Notes: a model not told the origin generated them from the sequence alone. Shown: positions 37,501 to 50,604, counted from the first letter of the stretch. The stretch is DNA of 64,000 nucleotides from Owenia fusiformis (GCA_903813345.2 CAIIXF020000008.1:14494822-14558821); one strand, 5' to 3'. Translations and numbers: made by a program.

Positions 37501-39311
37501 GATGTGTTTTCAATATGAGATGAAAACCACCTTGTTTGAAAATAATAACCAATCCACGAATGAATAAGTACTATGGTTATGAATAAGAACGAAAATGAAA
37601 GAAAACAACTTAGTAAACATTATCCTTGTAAAATTAAAAATAATGAAACAAGATTTGAAAACCAAGATATCCAAAATGATTGTAGAACAAACATCCTATG
37701 CCCTGGTATAAATAAAAAAAAAAGAATGAATATGTTGTGACCAGAAGGCATTAATGAGCCATTCAATGTATCTTAAAGTAAGGCTTCTGTAAACTAACTA
37801 ATTTTACACGAATGTAAAATTAGACCTAAAATTAGTTGATGAATAAGAAATACAAATGTAAAAGCTGAGTGTATCTGTAAGCAGAAAACAAACAGAACAT
37901 AGAAAACAAGTGATGTGAAGAGTAGCAAGTGAATGAAACGTTCACATCTCTTAAATTGTCAAAAAGACTAATATTAAATTAATTGACTGCTAAACCACAC
38001 AATTCCATAAAGTGCTGGAACCAAGAACCCTACAAAGGGTGTAAAGTGATTAAAGATGAGAATTAACTACATCTAGGAACAATGCAGATTCAATCCAACT
38101 GAAAAATATGTTATCTAGTCAAGCTAGTTACTAAACTAGAAACAAAGTTGAGACTAATTCCATACTAATAAAAGTAAGAAAAAAGAAACAAGATCAGCAA
38201 AAAGATCTTTAAATACAAGTAAAGTGTAATAATAATTTACACTCATCAATCAGTAGAGTTCTTAGAAAAACTCCACCTATTCATAATCCCTGAACACAAC
38301 ATTTCAAAAAAGAAAACACTGTTCAGTGGATAAGCACAGCTTGAATGTAATGATTACTGAGTGAAAAACTAAGGAATAGTCATTCAAAGCAAAGAACTCC
38401 AACAAAGCTACTGTAGGTGCATGAATAAGGGGAATAACCTTATGAACCTAGAAGGCCATCATTACATAATATACTACACAATAAGTATAGTCATGAACTC
38501 AAAGGATTAGAACCCTAGGGCTAGTAAAAGTATACTAGTATAGGGTTAAAGAGTAAAGGTCCCTTATAGATAGGTTCAAAGTATGAGTGAAAAACCTTTA
38601 CAAAAAAAGATAATACAAGCCAGTAGGGGTCAAATAAAGTTCAACTGGGTCTGAACTTATTGTCCCAAAGACAAGCTAGGCTAATCTAAAATTGACTGTT
38701 AGCTAAGCGTGTAGCTTGAAAATAAAATCCATGGAAGGATTTCCTAAAAACTGACCTGTTTCTAGTGTTAGAAGTACACTAAAATACAACCACAAATGAG
38801 CTCACTGCACTGAAGAATGACTTGTGACTCTGTCCAAGTACCTTCTGCTGCTGAGGAGACCCTGCTGAGGTATAGTCTTGAAGATCTACCATGGGATGGT
38901 GGGCACCAACTCCCTCAGTAAACTGCTACTCAAGTTGTGCATGCTTCTAATATGCACCTTGCTGTCCCAAAGATCGGCTACTTGGTCATCTGTGCCAGTT
39001 CAGATTGTAGATTTTCCAACTACTGTAAACTATCACGTTGACTAGGTTCCCGTAACAATCTGGTAACCCCTAGTCCTGCATATATCTGCCATCAATTTAC
39101 CAATTATCTAAGAAACTTCTAGCAGATAGAGTAAAGAAACTGGACTCTAAAATTTTTCCACTTTTCCATACATAGGCAAGTACAATTATGAAGATAAAGC
39201 ATATAAAGGGGTGTTAGGTCAGTTGACCTAGAGGGATTCAGGTTATCCTGTTGTTTTTGGACTTGCCCATTTTTCCAAATTAGGGGTATTAGCATATGTC
39301 ATGGAATAGGT
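34311..39311. mobile_element. 5-kb non-coding element with 131-bp terminal inverted repeats
   Basis: 34311-34441 and 39181-39311 are inverted copies differing at about one base ('acctattccatgacatatgc' to 'cttcataattgta'). The interior has no ORF of note. It contains direct repeats near 34795-34960 and 34995-35140 ('aaccaaggatgggccgttta') and three or four units of about 180 bases at 36890-37480 ('tttatccaattggttaaa', 'ccaaatgaagtctgga'). The near-identical ends suggest recent mobility, presumably by a transposase supplied elsewhere. Confidence 0.8.
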
Positions 39312-39689
39312 TGGATTGTATGTAATTGAAGTTGTAGAATATCCTCATTATGTTTTTGATGGAAATCTGAGATTACAATCTTTACAATGCTTTGTTCTCA
39401 TGGCAAGAATAGCATTAAAAACATGTTCCAAAATGTATTTTGATGTATGTAAATGAAAATGTTTGACTTTGGTATTATACCCTAATCTACATGTGTTATA
39501 TAAATGTATGACAAACCTCTAAAGGCATTTAAGTGCTTATTACAAATATTTTAAATACTGTAAGGTTGCAATAAAGAAAAGAAAAATATGATGTGAGTAA
39601 ATATAAAGAAGTTATTCACCAGGAGGGATTTATCACTTGATGTTACCTGATATAATTGCTCTGACCATGGTATAAGATGTATTATACCA

Positions 39690-40145
39690 CTCTAAGTCCA
39701 ATTACAGTTGTATAACATGGGTCTATAACAACGATATACAGTGGAGAGTGGTATATCGTCATCGTATACAACTCCTCCATATACACTCCAGCCTATACCA
39801 CTGTAGAAGTGCATTCTGGGAACTAATAATCATGAAATTTGTCATGATTTCCTAGAATCAAGTGACGTCATAAATGGTTCGAGATCAACATCAGCATTAC
39901 TGAGTTGGCTATGGGATATTTTTATGGTTTTTAATTGTTATGATTGTGTTCGAATCAACTGTAATTGAACTTAGAGTGGCATAATAAGATTATATAATGG
40001 TTCATTCTGTATATCATGCATTTTATACTCTCGTGAGAATATAATATATTCACTCATTCGCTACGCTCACTTGTGAATATATCATATACTCACTCGAGTA
40101 TAAACACGATATACAGAAAGAATCATTATATAACCTCATAATATA
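39690..40145. mobile_element. Palindromic element with 80-base snap-back end
   Basis: 39977-40055 ('taataagattatataatggt' ... 'atattcactca') is complementary to 40067-40145 around a loop TTCGCTACGC. Upstream, 'ctctaagtccaattacagtt' (39700s) faces 'caactgtaattgaacttaga' (39956-39976). It resembles a MITE with an additional terminal hairpin. Confidence 0.65.
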
Positions 40146-41354
40146 CAAAGTGAGTAAATATGTGAAAGCATGTGTAAGCATGTAAAAGCTTGTGTAAGCA
40201 TGTATTTGATACAGTAACTTAGAACCGCAGACTAAACACACAAACACCATATTTGGTATAAGCATATAAGTTATGTACAGTCAAGGACATTCAACTTCAA
40301 ATGATATATTATCCACTGAATTCACCAATTTGGGACTTGCAAGCAAAAAAGATTCAATATTCATATTTACAAAAATATGGAGTCAGAAATTTGAGGCAAA
40401 CTCCACCTTTTCCAAATGTCAACCTTTTCCGATTGTCAGTTATATACTCGTACTAGATAAAGTACTGTATTTCTACTTAATTTGGGGGACATTTCGATTT
40501 TGGCAAATCCGCCAAATTGTTTAAGTCCACCAAAATAGGCAGCCACCAAATTCCCCAGTAATTTTAGTACCGTGTAATAAAGTTCCATTTCTACATTGCA
40601 ATATTGCTAGTCCACTAAATTAAGCAGCTGCCAAATGTTCAAAATAGTAAATCTGCCAAAATTACATGCCAAATTAAGTAGAAGTACAGTATGCAGTGTC
40701 ATTATTAAACTTACTTGACCAATTATATACATCTAGAAATGTGATTTGTAATCACTTTTCTGTAGTTAACTCAAGATTCTGTAAACTGTAGAAAAAGTCA
40801 TAAAGGTCCATGCCTATAACCTATAGTGGTTCTTTCGCTACAGCACCTCGACTCACCTCTTCATTTCTCCGAGTCCTTTGATTTAATTGCATTTATATTT
40901 TTAAGCAGCTTGTAATTTTTTGATTTCAACCTCCTATGCTGTCACTGTGTTAAATTATGTCTGCTCATATATACACTGGTAAACTGTTCAATGCATTAGA
41001 ATATACAATTCTTTCGTAGCACATAAGTGACCCTGTTGTACATCAAAGTTAGCATTACTTAATTGTGCATCATGAATCCATAGTCATTTACGCAGAGTTG
41101 ATATTTTGCCTAGAGTCACATCACCATATGGAGCTTATGTGAGAAGACCAGCCTGGTCTGACCTCCTGAATCCAAGCATTCTCCCAGCTCGTCTACAAGC
41201 AGAATATTTAACATATACAATTTTTTACATAAACAAGACTTCATATAAAACCAAAAATAGTTCAAATTGACAATGTAAAGTTCTCTTTATGTGATTATAT
41301 TAACAGTTCAGCTTAGAAATGATTCTGAACATATCTAGACAAGCAATGAATTTT

Positions 41355-41545
41355 CAATCTGTGTGAGTTTTCATGTTCAAATCGTAATAAAGACCTCAGA
41401 GCAGGTGTAATATCGATGAATACACCCCTTAGGGCTAGGCACAAAAGCTCCCTTCTGTCGTTCGGGGTACAGAAAACGTTTGAACCTAGCCCTGTGGCAC
41501 ATATTCGTCGATATAACACCTGCTCTTCGGTTTATATTTCTTAAA
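41355..41545. mobile_element. Hairpin element, copy 2 of 3
   Basis: Arms 41399-41445 and 41479-41525 form an imperfect 47-base stem around the conserved loop. It shares the flank 'gtgagttttcatgttc' and the tail 'tgctcttcggtttatatttc' with the other copies. Confidence 0.7.
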
Positions 41546-41587
41546 TATATTATAACAATCAATTAATACATTTTCTAGATTTGTATG

Positions 41588-44500
41588 TCAATTACAGTTG
41601 AGTTTAATTGATATGCCATACCTTCGAATAATGTAACACCTCAATCCAATTCCAAGAACAGCCACGACAACAACAACAATGGCAGCAATGGCATAAGGGA
41701 AAAAGCCTGCAGGATCATCATCACCATTGGTGTCATCATCTGTATGATGTTCACCATTGGAGTCATCATCTGGTTCTTTCTTTCCAACGTGACCAGCTAA
41801 GTCTGTCAAAATATGAATAGATATTATAGGGTCTGTCTTTTATGACTACATTGCATAAATTACGACTGTATAAATAATGGATATACTTAAGTGGTTAGGT
41901 GTTGTTCACCTTCATTGTGGTGGTAAACAAAATACAATACAATACAATACAATGTAATGTAATGTAACGTAACGTAACGTAATGTAATATATAATATAAT
42001 ACAAGGCATTAACATGACAAAATGTCACCACCTAAAACAATTTGGTCAATTTAAAGCAAGTTGGAAAATACCTTTTGACCTTAAGAAGGTTTGATTTGAA
42101 CTTCTTCTTCTTCTTCTTCTTTGAACCTTTTTGACCTTGAAAAGGTCATTGAAGGTCAAATGTCAAATCTAAAGTCAGATTTGAACTTCTGAGAACATGT
42201 AGATGATTTTGAAAAAAAATTAGTCAATTTGAAGCAAGTTGAAAAAAGACCTTTTTGACCTTGAGAAGGTCATTGAAGGTCAAAGGTCAAATCTAAAGTC
42301 AGATTTGAACTTCTGAGAACTTGTTAAGTCAAATTTGAACTTCTGAAAAGATGTAGATGATTTTGAAAAAAGGACAGGTGGCGGTAAACCCCTCTTTTAG
42401 CCCCCCTACAAAACAAGTATATATTGACATGGAATTGAAGACGGAGCATGACTTATTACTTAGAATGTGATTTCTGAGAATTTTGACATTTGACCTTGAC
42501 ATTAGGGTGGTTTGAAGGTCAACTTCGAAAGATGCTATTTTTGTCAAAATTTTGCCGTTTTCTAATACAAGAAGTGAAAGCAATTGGCTTAATTTTGATT
42601 ATGACTGATAATAAGACATGTGAATGGAAATAAAAATAATTTTTGATAAATTCTCATGGGCAATTACATAAAAATCTTGAGAATAAATTCCCATATGAGC
42701 TTTTTTGGGGACTTAATTTTCCTGTTTCAAAAATGAATGTTCTTGTTGCCTTTTAAGACTCCAACAGTATCCAAATATTGGGATGTGATTATTATTTTAA
42801 ATGCCCATGGGCAATTAGGATAATATGGCTGCAATTAAATGCACACAAGGGCACCTCCATGAGAATGAATTTTCTTATTTCAATTGCTTCTCGCCAGTTT
42901 TCTAAACATGTTTGCCATATTCTAAATAGTTATAGGGTCACTTTTAATAAATGCCCATTGGCATTTGCATTGGAATTTGAAATTAAATGTCTGTATGGAG
43001 ACTTAGTTTTAAAGTTATTTGCCAATTTGCAGTTCCCATATTTGAATTTCAATATATATCATAAAATATAAGTCAGCATCATGTATAAATGGCTTGACAC
43101 TCAAAAGATTGCCTAAAATATTTTCTACTCATTCCCTATTTAGAAAAACACTTAGGCCATTCAAAGATTTTTTATAATTAATGTCACTACATTCTATGTT
43201 TTCAGGAAAAAACGTTCTCATCCACTCTGTACTTGAAATGCATATAAATGACAGAGGGAATTGTGATCTTGAATTATATTGTATAGAAATGAGTTCCAAG
43301 ATTGATTAAAAACTACATGTATATAAGCTTTAGTATTGTCTTCAATAACAAGATCATCTGAATCAAGAGGTGTTACTTGCTTTGTCACAATGTGTTATTG
43401 CATTTTCACTATTAAATAATATATAAAACCCTTTAAATAAATAAAGGTTTTGTAGTTTTTAATAATTAGGCCCTTCATCAGAATACCTGTATAATTAATT
43501 TTGAATGGCCTAATCTGTACATGTAGTTATGTAGTGTACATGTATGCCCAGGTTAGCAGCCATATTGAAAACATGAATCAGTTAGCCTTATTTTCATCAC
43601 AACAGTTAAGTTTTAGTGGTGAGCCCACACTCCCACAACAATGATATTTGCAGAGAAGCTACTTTACAGTCTCTGCATTATCCAGTTTCAATATCTTTTT
43701 TGTGGGAGTGTGGGCTGATGGTTAAATTTTCAACGAAAGGAAATAAGCACCATGCTAAAACTTGATAACAAAACGAACAAAAATTGACAATGTTTTCCAG
43801 ATTTGCATTGGAAAACTTCATACATATCTAGATTTCGTCAATGTTCTACTCTGAATGCTTGTATGCCATATGTTCCATATAATAAAGTCTATGTAATAAT
43901 AAGTTTTGATATTATTTTGATGGTAAACATAGTGTGTACCCATATTCAGACAGCCTTGTGATAGGGGTTCTTACTGCCAATTTTTCAAAGAACCTGAAAA
44001 CTAATGCCACTTTTTGAAATTGCACATCTCAAGAAAAAAGGTTTATCTACAACTTGCAATCGGTTTCAAAAGTAAATGAAAGAATGAGTTTTTTGGAAAA
44101 AGTCTAAGTTGACCAATAGTCTTTTAAATGGACCTGTTCTTTGGTCAATTTGAAGCAAGTTGAAGACAGACCTTTTTGACCTTTTTTGACCTTGAGAAGG
44201 TCATTAAAGGTGAAATGTCAAATCTAAAGTCAGATCTGAATTTCTGAGAACATGTAAATGATTTTGAAAAAAAAAATTAGTCAATTTGAAGCAAGTTGAA
44301 AAAAGACCTTTTTGACCTTTTTTGACCTTGAGAAGGTCATTGAAGGTCAAATGTCAAATCTAAAGTCATATTTGAATTTCTGAGAACATGTAGATGATTT
44401 TGAAAAAAGAAATTAGTCAATTTGAAGCAAGATGAAAAAATACCTTTTTGACCTTTTTTGACATTGAGAAGGTCATTGAAGGTCAAATGTCAAATCTAAA

Positions 44501-47500
44501 GTTAGATTTGAATTTCTGAGAACATGTGGATGATTTTGAAAAAAAAATTTAGTCAATTTGAAGCAAGTTGAAAAAAGACCTTTTTGACCTTTTTTGACTT
44601 TGAGAAGGTCATTGAAGGTCAAATGTCAAATCTAAAGTCAAATCTAAAGTCAGATTTGAATTTATGAGAACACGTAGATGATTTTGAAAAAAAAATTTAG
44701 TCAATTTGAAGCAAGTTGAAAACAGACCTTTTTGACCTTTTTTGACCTTGAGAAGGTCATTGAAGGTCAAATGTCAAATCTAAAGTCAGATTTGAAGGTC
44801 AAATGTCAAATCTAAAAGTCAAATCTAAAGTCAGATTTGAATTTCTGAGAACATGTAGATGATTTTGAAAAAAAATTTAGTCAATGTGAAGCAAGTTGAA
44901 AAAAGACCTTTTTGACCTTGAGAAGGTCAAATGTAAAATCTAAAGTCAGATTTGAACTTCTGAGAACATGTAGATGATTTAGAAAAAAATTGAAGTCAGT
45001 CTAAACAGTATTTGTTAAGTTATAGGAAGTTGTAAGAAATTGTTACAGACGCCGGACGCCAACCTCCAACCGCCGGACGCCAACCTCCAACCGCCGTCTC
45101 AAAAAAACGGAGACCATAACAATATGTCACCACTTTTGGTGGTGACATAATAATATGGGATTAAACAAGAAGAATGCAAATCCATGTCAGATTTCTCATA
45201 TTAGAGCAATGACTTAAAAAGTTATTTTGAACATTTTTCAAGAATTTTTTAAAAAGGTTATTAGACTTTTTTTTCATCTTTCAAATGTTTGAGGTTCCCC
45301 CATTTAAATAAAGGTTGAAATCTTAAATCATCAAATATTCCACTATGCATTGCCAAACACATTATTTAAACAAGACCATTGAAAAGTTCAAGCAGAGGGC
45401 ACATCATTTCAATAATACGATATGTGTCATCATATCTAGATTTTTTGCACTCTAAGTGACATCACTTAGGGTGCAAATATAGTTTTCATAAATCTTTTTT
45501 TCAAAATGTTGCTCAAACACGACAGTATAAGCCACATGACAGTGATGATATGCTGTACCTTCCATTTGTAGACATTAAAGTTGTAACATAACGACAGTCA
45601 GAATCTCATAAAACAACTATTTTGTTATTTTAACTGTATAAAGCAAGTGATATTTCCCGTCAATCACAAAATATGATTTAACAAAAAAATGTCAACCTCT
45701 GAAATGTTGTAATTTTTGCAGACTTCTTAAAAGTTTTGATGTACCATGGTACAAAGTTATTCTGACACAAAATCTAAAAGTTGTTGGCACTACTACAAAG
45801 GCTGAACCAAAGTAGAACTACATAAGGGCAACTCCGCGGAGTAGCAAATTCCAACGAACAAAATATCAATTACCGAATTCTAATCAATTATACTCATTAC
45901 TTTGGTTAAAATTGAAAAAATTAGATTTTAGAATTGCGAATTCCTGCAAAGCAGCCATTTTGAATTTTCGGAGATACAAATCTGAAAAATAATACCATAA
46001 TTGTGATCTACTCCAAAATTCCTTCAATTTGAGTATAATATAGCCATACTTTGAAGGGATCGAAAAATTATTGCGAAATCGTACATTAGACGGCCATTTT
46101 GAATTTTATGAGGCTCGAATCAGAAAAAAGATACAATATTTGCAATCTACTCTTAATTGCCTTTCATTTGAGTATAATAAAGCTATACTTCAGAAAGATC
46201 TAGAAATTAGTGAAAATTTCTGTTTTCCTGTCCCCCCATACACGGCCCCTGGGGGTCAAGATGAAAAACACGGAATATATGTGAAATAGATAAATGTTGT
46301 GAATATACTACCAAAATTTCAAACAATAATATTAATTACTTTGGTTTAGAATGAAAAATTTATGATTTTTGCGAAAAAGTCCCGTCATTTTTAAAGCGGC
46401 GGCCATCTTGAAAAATTTTTTTTTTGCGTAAAACTATTCACCAATATACATCTTTCCACTAAATATGAAGAAAATCCATCTACTAGTATTTGAGTTATCT
46501 TCCGGACAGACGGACGGACTGACGGACGGACAGACGGACGGACGGAGGGCTTCACTATATCCCTACCGAACTTCGTTCGTTGGGATAAATATACATTACT
46601 GAACTTGCAGTAATTTTTGCGTGCTACTATATTTCACACTTGGTGGATTACCATTGTTACGAGTTACCTTCATACAGTCAAGTAGCATAATTATAATCTA
46701 AATCAAATAGAATGGATTTATTACATCTTTAAGATGGTAAGATGGTATTGAATATGGACATTAAACTAAATTCTAAACAATCTTACCAATGATTTTTACA
46801 GTTGTTGTTTTTCTTGTTGTTGTTGGTAATGGTGTTGTAGATATTGTAGTTGTTGTAGTAGTAGGAGGTGGTGTTGTTGTTGGAAGTCCAACTAACCCAA
46901 TCTCCATAGTAAAACTATCTTTCCTTGGTTCACCTTTATAGCTCACATACACTTTGGCTGGTTTTGTAAACTTCTTTACTGTCTCCACATCTTTCATCTT
47001 TCCCAGGTACAAGTTGTAGTATTGATACTCCTTCTGTTGTACATCACTACCTGCAAAGTCCCATCTTGTTCCTTTTGTGCCAGCCCATCTCGTTTCACTA
47101 TCCCCCAACATGTATTTCTTTGCCACCATGTCATAAACTACGATGCTGTAATATAATCACAATATCTATATATTACACTAAAGTTAAGTTCTTTCATCTA
47201 ATTGCAGACACACTTGAGGTCCACTCAAGGGCGAACGTAATACCTGGAACGTTTGCAAATTGGCGTTCATTTTTTACTGCATCCGATTTGAATTAGCCAA
47301 TAAACATGATAGGGGTGTGAGAACTTGAAATTTATTCTGACGATGTGTCTTACCCCCCTTTGGACATAAAGTCCAAGCTGAATATGTCAGCACATGTTGA
47401 TGATTGGTGAGTAAAAACAATCTATCCTTATAGCATAACATAATTTCTATAGTTAAGTGAATTTCGGTCACGAACCATTCAGAAACAACAGTTAAAACGA

Positions 47501-49889
47501 AGATTGTCCGCGTCAGATTTGATTGTACCACCTGGAAAAAGGTACCTAGGTCTGAGAAAACCTACCTCTCTATACACCATTGTCTAATGAAGACCAAACA
47601 AAGCCCCGGATGTCGTGCCGTTTCTCATTTCGTTTGGTACACAACTAAGCCCCGCGGGTATTAAATAAGCCCTTGGTCCACTGATGAAATCGTAAGTTAA
47701 GGTGTACAATGTTAGAGTTAAATGAAGACAGATGTACACAATTATTATCATACAAATCTTCCTTCATTTAATCATAACAAGACACGGAGTGAACAGAATC
47801 GCACCCTTGAAGAGAATACAGTTTTCGAAACAGAAAATCCAAAATGGCCACCCTAACATTTACCCAGACTGCCCAAAAACTAATCAGTTGTAAACTTTCA
47901 TTCGTAGAAACATCCCTAAAATTTCCCATGAATCCCTGTTTGGCTAAAAACCCGTACACAAGCCTTGACAAACAAGTTTTTAGGACATAAAATCCAAAAT
48001 GGCCTCCTTAAAATTTACCAAGAAGGCCTTAAACTAATCACTAATCAGTTCTAAGCCTTCATACGTAGAAACATCCCTCAAAATTTCAGATGAATCCATG
48101 AAACGGTTTGGCTGGAAACCTGTAGATAAGCCTCGACAGATTTTAGGACGGAAAAGCCTGTAAAGCATATTGCGCTCGGTACTGACCTGTGTAACTATTG
48201 TGCAACATTATTATTGGAAAAAATGTATAATGAATTGAACTGCTTCAACACAAAATTTTTTTGCTTACCCATCACCACCTCTTGCATGTGGAGCACCTGG
48301 TATGCCTACTGATAGTGCAGATGACGGCCAGTCTGACTGAGTGTTTCCATCAATAGCAATATCATAGGATGGAAACTTGACAGAGATTGTAGTATTAGGG
48401 ACTCCAGAGACAAACCAGACATCACACTTGATCTTCTCACCATCTTTGTAGTGATCACCACCATTACCACTCAGGTGAATTTCATTATATGCATTGTTGA
48501 TCGTAATCGTCTCCTTACATTTTTGTAAAAACGTACCTAGAATCGATAAAACATAAATTATGAAATAAAACTCACTTTTTGAAGTAGGAGCAAAGGATTT
48601 AGAGTAACAAAGGTCATCAGAGGACCTCCTAAAGTTGAAAAGAATTAATCATTTAATCTATAAGTATACCCCCCCCCCCCCTGGTTGCTATATTTGTTTT
48701 GTTGACTGGTTATGTATCTTTTGCATTAAACAAAAGGTTATTCACTAAGACATACAGGGCTCTCACCAGGAAATATTTAGGGTGTGGTGCTAATATCTTC
48801 GGAATAACCGTTCAACCGTGATAAATCATATTTATGTTATATTTTATCCTTTTTACATGCTATTATTGTTATTCAGTCAAGTTTAGACTGTGGAGGGAGC
48901 TAAATAGAGTGTGGTGCTGCGCCACAGTCTAAAAGCCTGGTGAGAGCCCTGACATAGGTTCCAGTCAGCAGTTAACATAACAGGCATACAAAAACTTCCT
49001 TATCTTCACCTCTGTTATGCTTCTAGAGCTAACTAGCAGTATCAGCATGTTTTCAAAGTAGTAGTCAAGTAGAACTGATTTTTCAGATAAAAGTACATAT
49101 TATAAAGCTTTTCTGGTTACGTAATTTTAGTAAGCCTCAAGTAATATTCTTAGCAATACGATCTCCATTCATCAACATAATTCTTATACCCGAGGTACAT
49201 GTTTCTGATATTCAAACATATGCCTGCTGTGTACTTAGGAAAAAGTATAATATAGGCCTATCTTTTGATTTAAATATTATTTTAAAAATAATGAGTAAGT
49301 TCATCAATTGAAAGTGAAGCAAACCTTCCTCCGGAGACATTGTCTAAAATCAAAATCAATATGTCTGCCATATTTGACAAGGCATTATGATTAAAACATG
49401 TAAAATGTCACCACCTGGCCATTTGTTACAGATACCATTACCAACTGCCAAACACCAACTGCCAAACAACAACTGCTGAACATTGATTGAATTCTAAAGA
49501 TGGCAGCTAGTTAAAAACAGTAAAATAGAGAATTTTTGGGTCAAAACTGTCAAATAACAATGAATTACAACAAAGAACAGATATAGGTTGAGATCTGAAC
49601 TCAAATTCAGAGAGATACACAATGGTATGTTTAACATAACTATCTTGACGAAGACAAGCAACTTACTAACTAAAAGAACCCAGATGCAAGGCCTGAATAC
49701 AAATTGCATTGAAAGAAGGTACAACATGAATGATACCGTTCTCTGTAAATAGTCAGATGGCAGGTGTACTGAGAAGGAATCTGGTGCAGGTAACAATATG
49801 ATATACAGGATTAATTCAAGTAACTATTGCTTACCACTGATAACATTTGGCACAGAGAGCAACACAGCAAAAGTCAACATCAACTGCAT
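41588..49889 (-). CDS. Type I membrane protein, gene C (unrecognised family)
   Basis: Four exons join in phase on the minus strand: 49889-49835, 48536-48269, 47145-46787 and 41802-41588 (897 nt, 298 aa), all GT-AG. Residues 1-18 (MQLMLTFAVLLSVPNVIS) are a signal peptide. The ectodomain has Cys25 and Cys56, likely a disulfide, and an N-glycosylation site at N66. It has the phrases KFPSYDIAIDGN and SYKGEPRKDSF, both matched in gene D. A Thr-rich, probably O-glycosylated linker (197-223) and an acidic stretch (235-257) precede the membrane helix (261-283) and a short tail after RR. I do not recognise the domain. A donor-like AG|GTATGG follows the membrane helix at the position used in gene D, so a longer tail form may exist; no downstream exon was found. 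Confidence 0.8.
41930..42000. repeat. Pentanucleotide microsatellite (AATAC / TAATG / TAACG)n
   Basis: Successive 5-base units change from AATAC to AATGT to AACGT. It lies inside the last intron of gene C, just outside the left end of the next repeat. Confidence 0.8.
42003..45148. mobile_element. TGTCACCACC element carrying AAGGTCA-rich tandem arrays
   Basis: The left end 'aaggcattaacatgacaaaa' then TGTCACCACC matches the terminus of other copies. The right end has 'cagacgccggacgccaacct' then TGTCACCAC and a small palindrome with GGTGGTGACA. Inside, units of about 140 bases at 42060-42360 and 44130-45000 repeat 'gagaaggtcattgaaggtca', 'tctaaagtcagatttgaa', 'gaacatgtagatgatttt' and 'tcaatttgaagcaagttg'. 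The middle (42370-44120) is mostly unique. It lies in the last intron of gene C. Confidence 0.65.
43621..43716. repeat. Nested hairpin (outer 16-base stem, inner 8-base stem)
   Basis: AGCCCACACTCCCACA faces TGTGGGAGTGTGGGCT. Inside, TGCAGAGA faces TCTCTGCA around 'agctactttacag'. It could be a minimal MITE or a structured RNA. No protein is coded. Confidence 0.7.
45828..46590. mobile_element. Family-1 element, copy with ATCCCAACGAAC-type ends
   Basis: It starts 'ggcaactccgcggagtagca' then TTCCAACGAAC, and ends with a CGGA/CAGA tract, 'tatccctaccgaacttcgtt' and CGTTGGGATAAA. The terminal 12 bases are inverted repeats. The interior alternates 'gcggccatcttgaa' and 'aatatgaagaaaatcc'. It lies in intron 3 of gene C. 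Confidence 0.7.
47820..48160. repeat. Tandem duplication of about 170 bases in intron 2 of gene C
   Basis: Two diverged units share 'aaaatccaaaatggcc', 'cgtagaaacatccct' and 'gtttggct'. Neither overlaps an exon. Confidence 0.65.
48755..48951. mobile_element. 197-bp MITE with perfect 16-base TIRs and 5-base target duplication
   Basis: CAGGGCTCTCACCAGG at the left end is the exact reverse complement of CCTGGTGAGAGCCCTG at the right end. ACATA flanks both sides (48750-48754, 48952-48956). It lies in intron 1 of gene C. The ends resemble hAT termini, but the duplication I see is five bases rather than eight. Confidence 0.88.
49385..49490. repeat. TGTCACCACC repeat family, fragment
   Basis: 'aaggcattatgattaaaaca', 'tgtcaccacctggccatttg' and repeated 'caactgccaaac' match other fragments in either orientation. 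It lies in intron 1 of gene C. Confidence 0.6.
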
Positions 49890-50600
49890 GGCGAAGCTTC
49901 CAAAAATTGTTCTTTAGGGATCTGCAGTGATTTTCTGCAACAGACCTGCAAAATATTTGTCCATAAAGAATTTTTTCACTCAGTATTTAAAACAGACGCA
50001 CTGAAAATCAATATGCCTATCGCTATATATATATTGAACGGACAAACATTCCATTTTCACACATGTTCAGTAATATAAGGTATTAGAACTTCCGGAAATG
50101 ACAAGCCAGTAGGAACATTTTTGGGAATTTTTACAGTTCGTTTACATTTCTTGTTTAACTGTACTTATTGTTGAACGGATGGAAAGATAAGCAGATGTAG
50201 TTACATTGGAGTTCGTTTACTACCATTTGGAAGGCACGTGAGGGTCCCATTCATCAGGTAACACTTATATGTCGAAGTTAAGTTCTTGCCTTATTTAACA
50301 CTTAACAAGGAGTATGTTCCTATTTTTTCATATACTGTTGCAATATGGTCATTTGATTACTTGTTTTTTAAAAGAAAATTTTTCTTACTCAAGTCACTAG
50401 AAATTAGGATTTGTGAATCGGACTTTAGAGCTAGATCTAGTTTACTAAACACAGCTGACTTCTGTCAGCTCGGTAGAGTAAGATCTAGGCTAAAGTGGGG
50501 GACAAAACTAAACCTCAACCATCAAATTGTCACAATGAGCTAAATTCTGAGTTTTGTGTCTGAAACCCTCCAAAGTGGTGGAAAAATAATTCCCGTTCAC
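49890..50600. other. 5' flank of gene C
   Basis: The 5' leader of the signal-peptide exon may be spliced: minus-strand 'ttttgcag' and 'tctgttgcag' occur within 80 bases upstream of the ATG. No TATA box is assigned. No other gene is seen. Confidence 0.3.
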
Positions 50601-50604
50601 TTTA

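Larger units (their letters stand above)
39312..41587. other. Spacer downstream of membrane-protein gene C
   Basis: No gene is supported. It holds the palindromic element at 39690-40145 and hairpin copy 2 at 41355-41545. A cytoplasmic-tail exon for gene C was looked for on the minus strand and not found. Confidence 0.35.

Noticed and set aside
31733-41587. A PPxY tail exon for gene C
   Set aside because: I looked for minus-strand proline-rich exons in phase and found none. It may be lost or too diverged.
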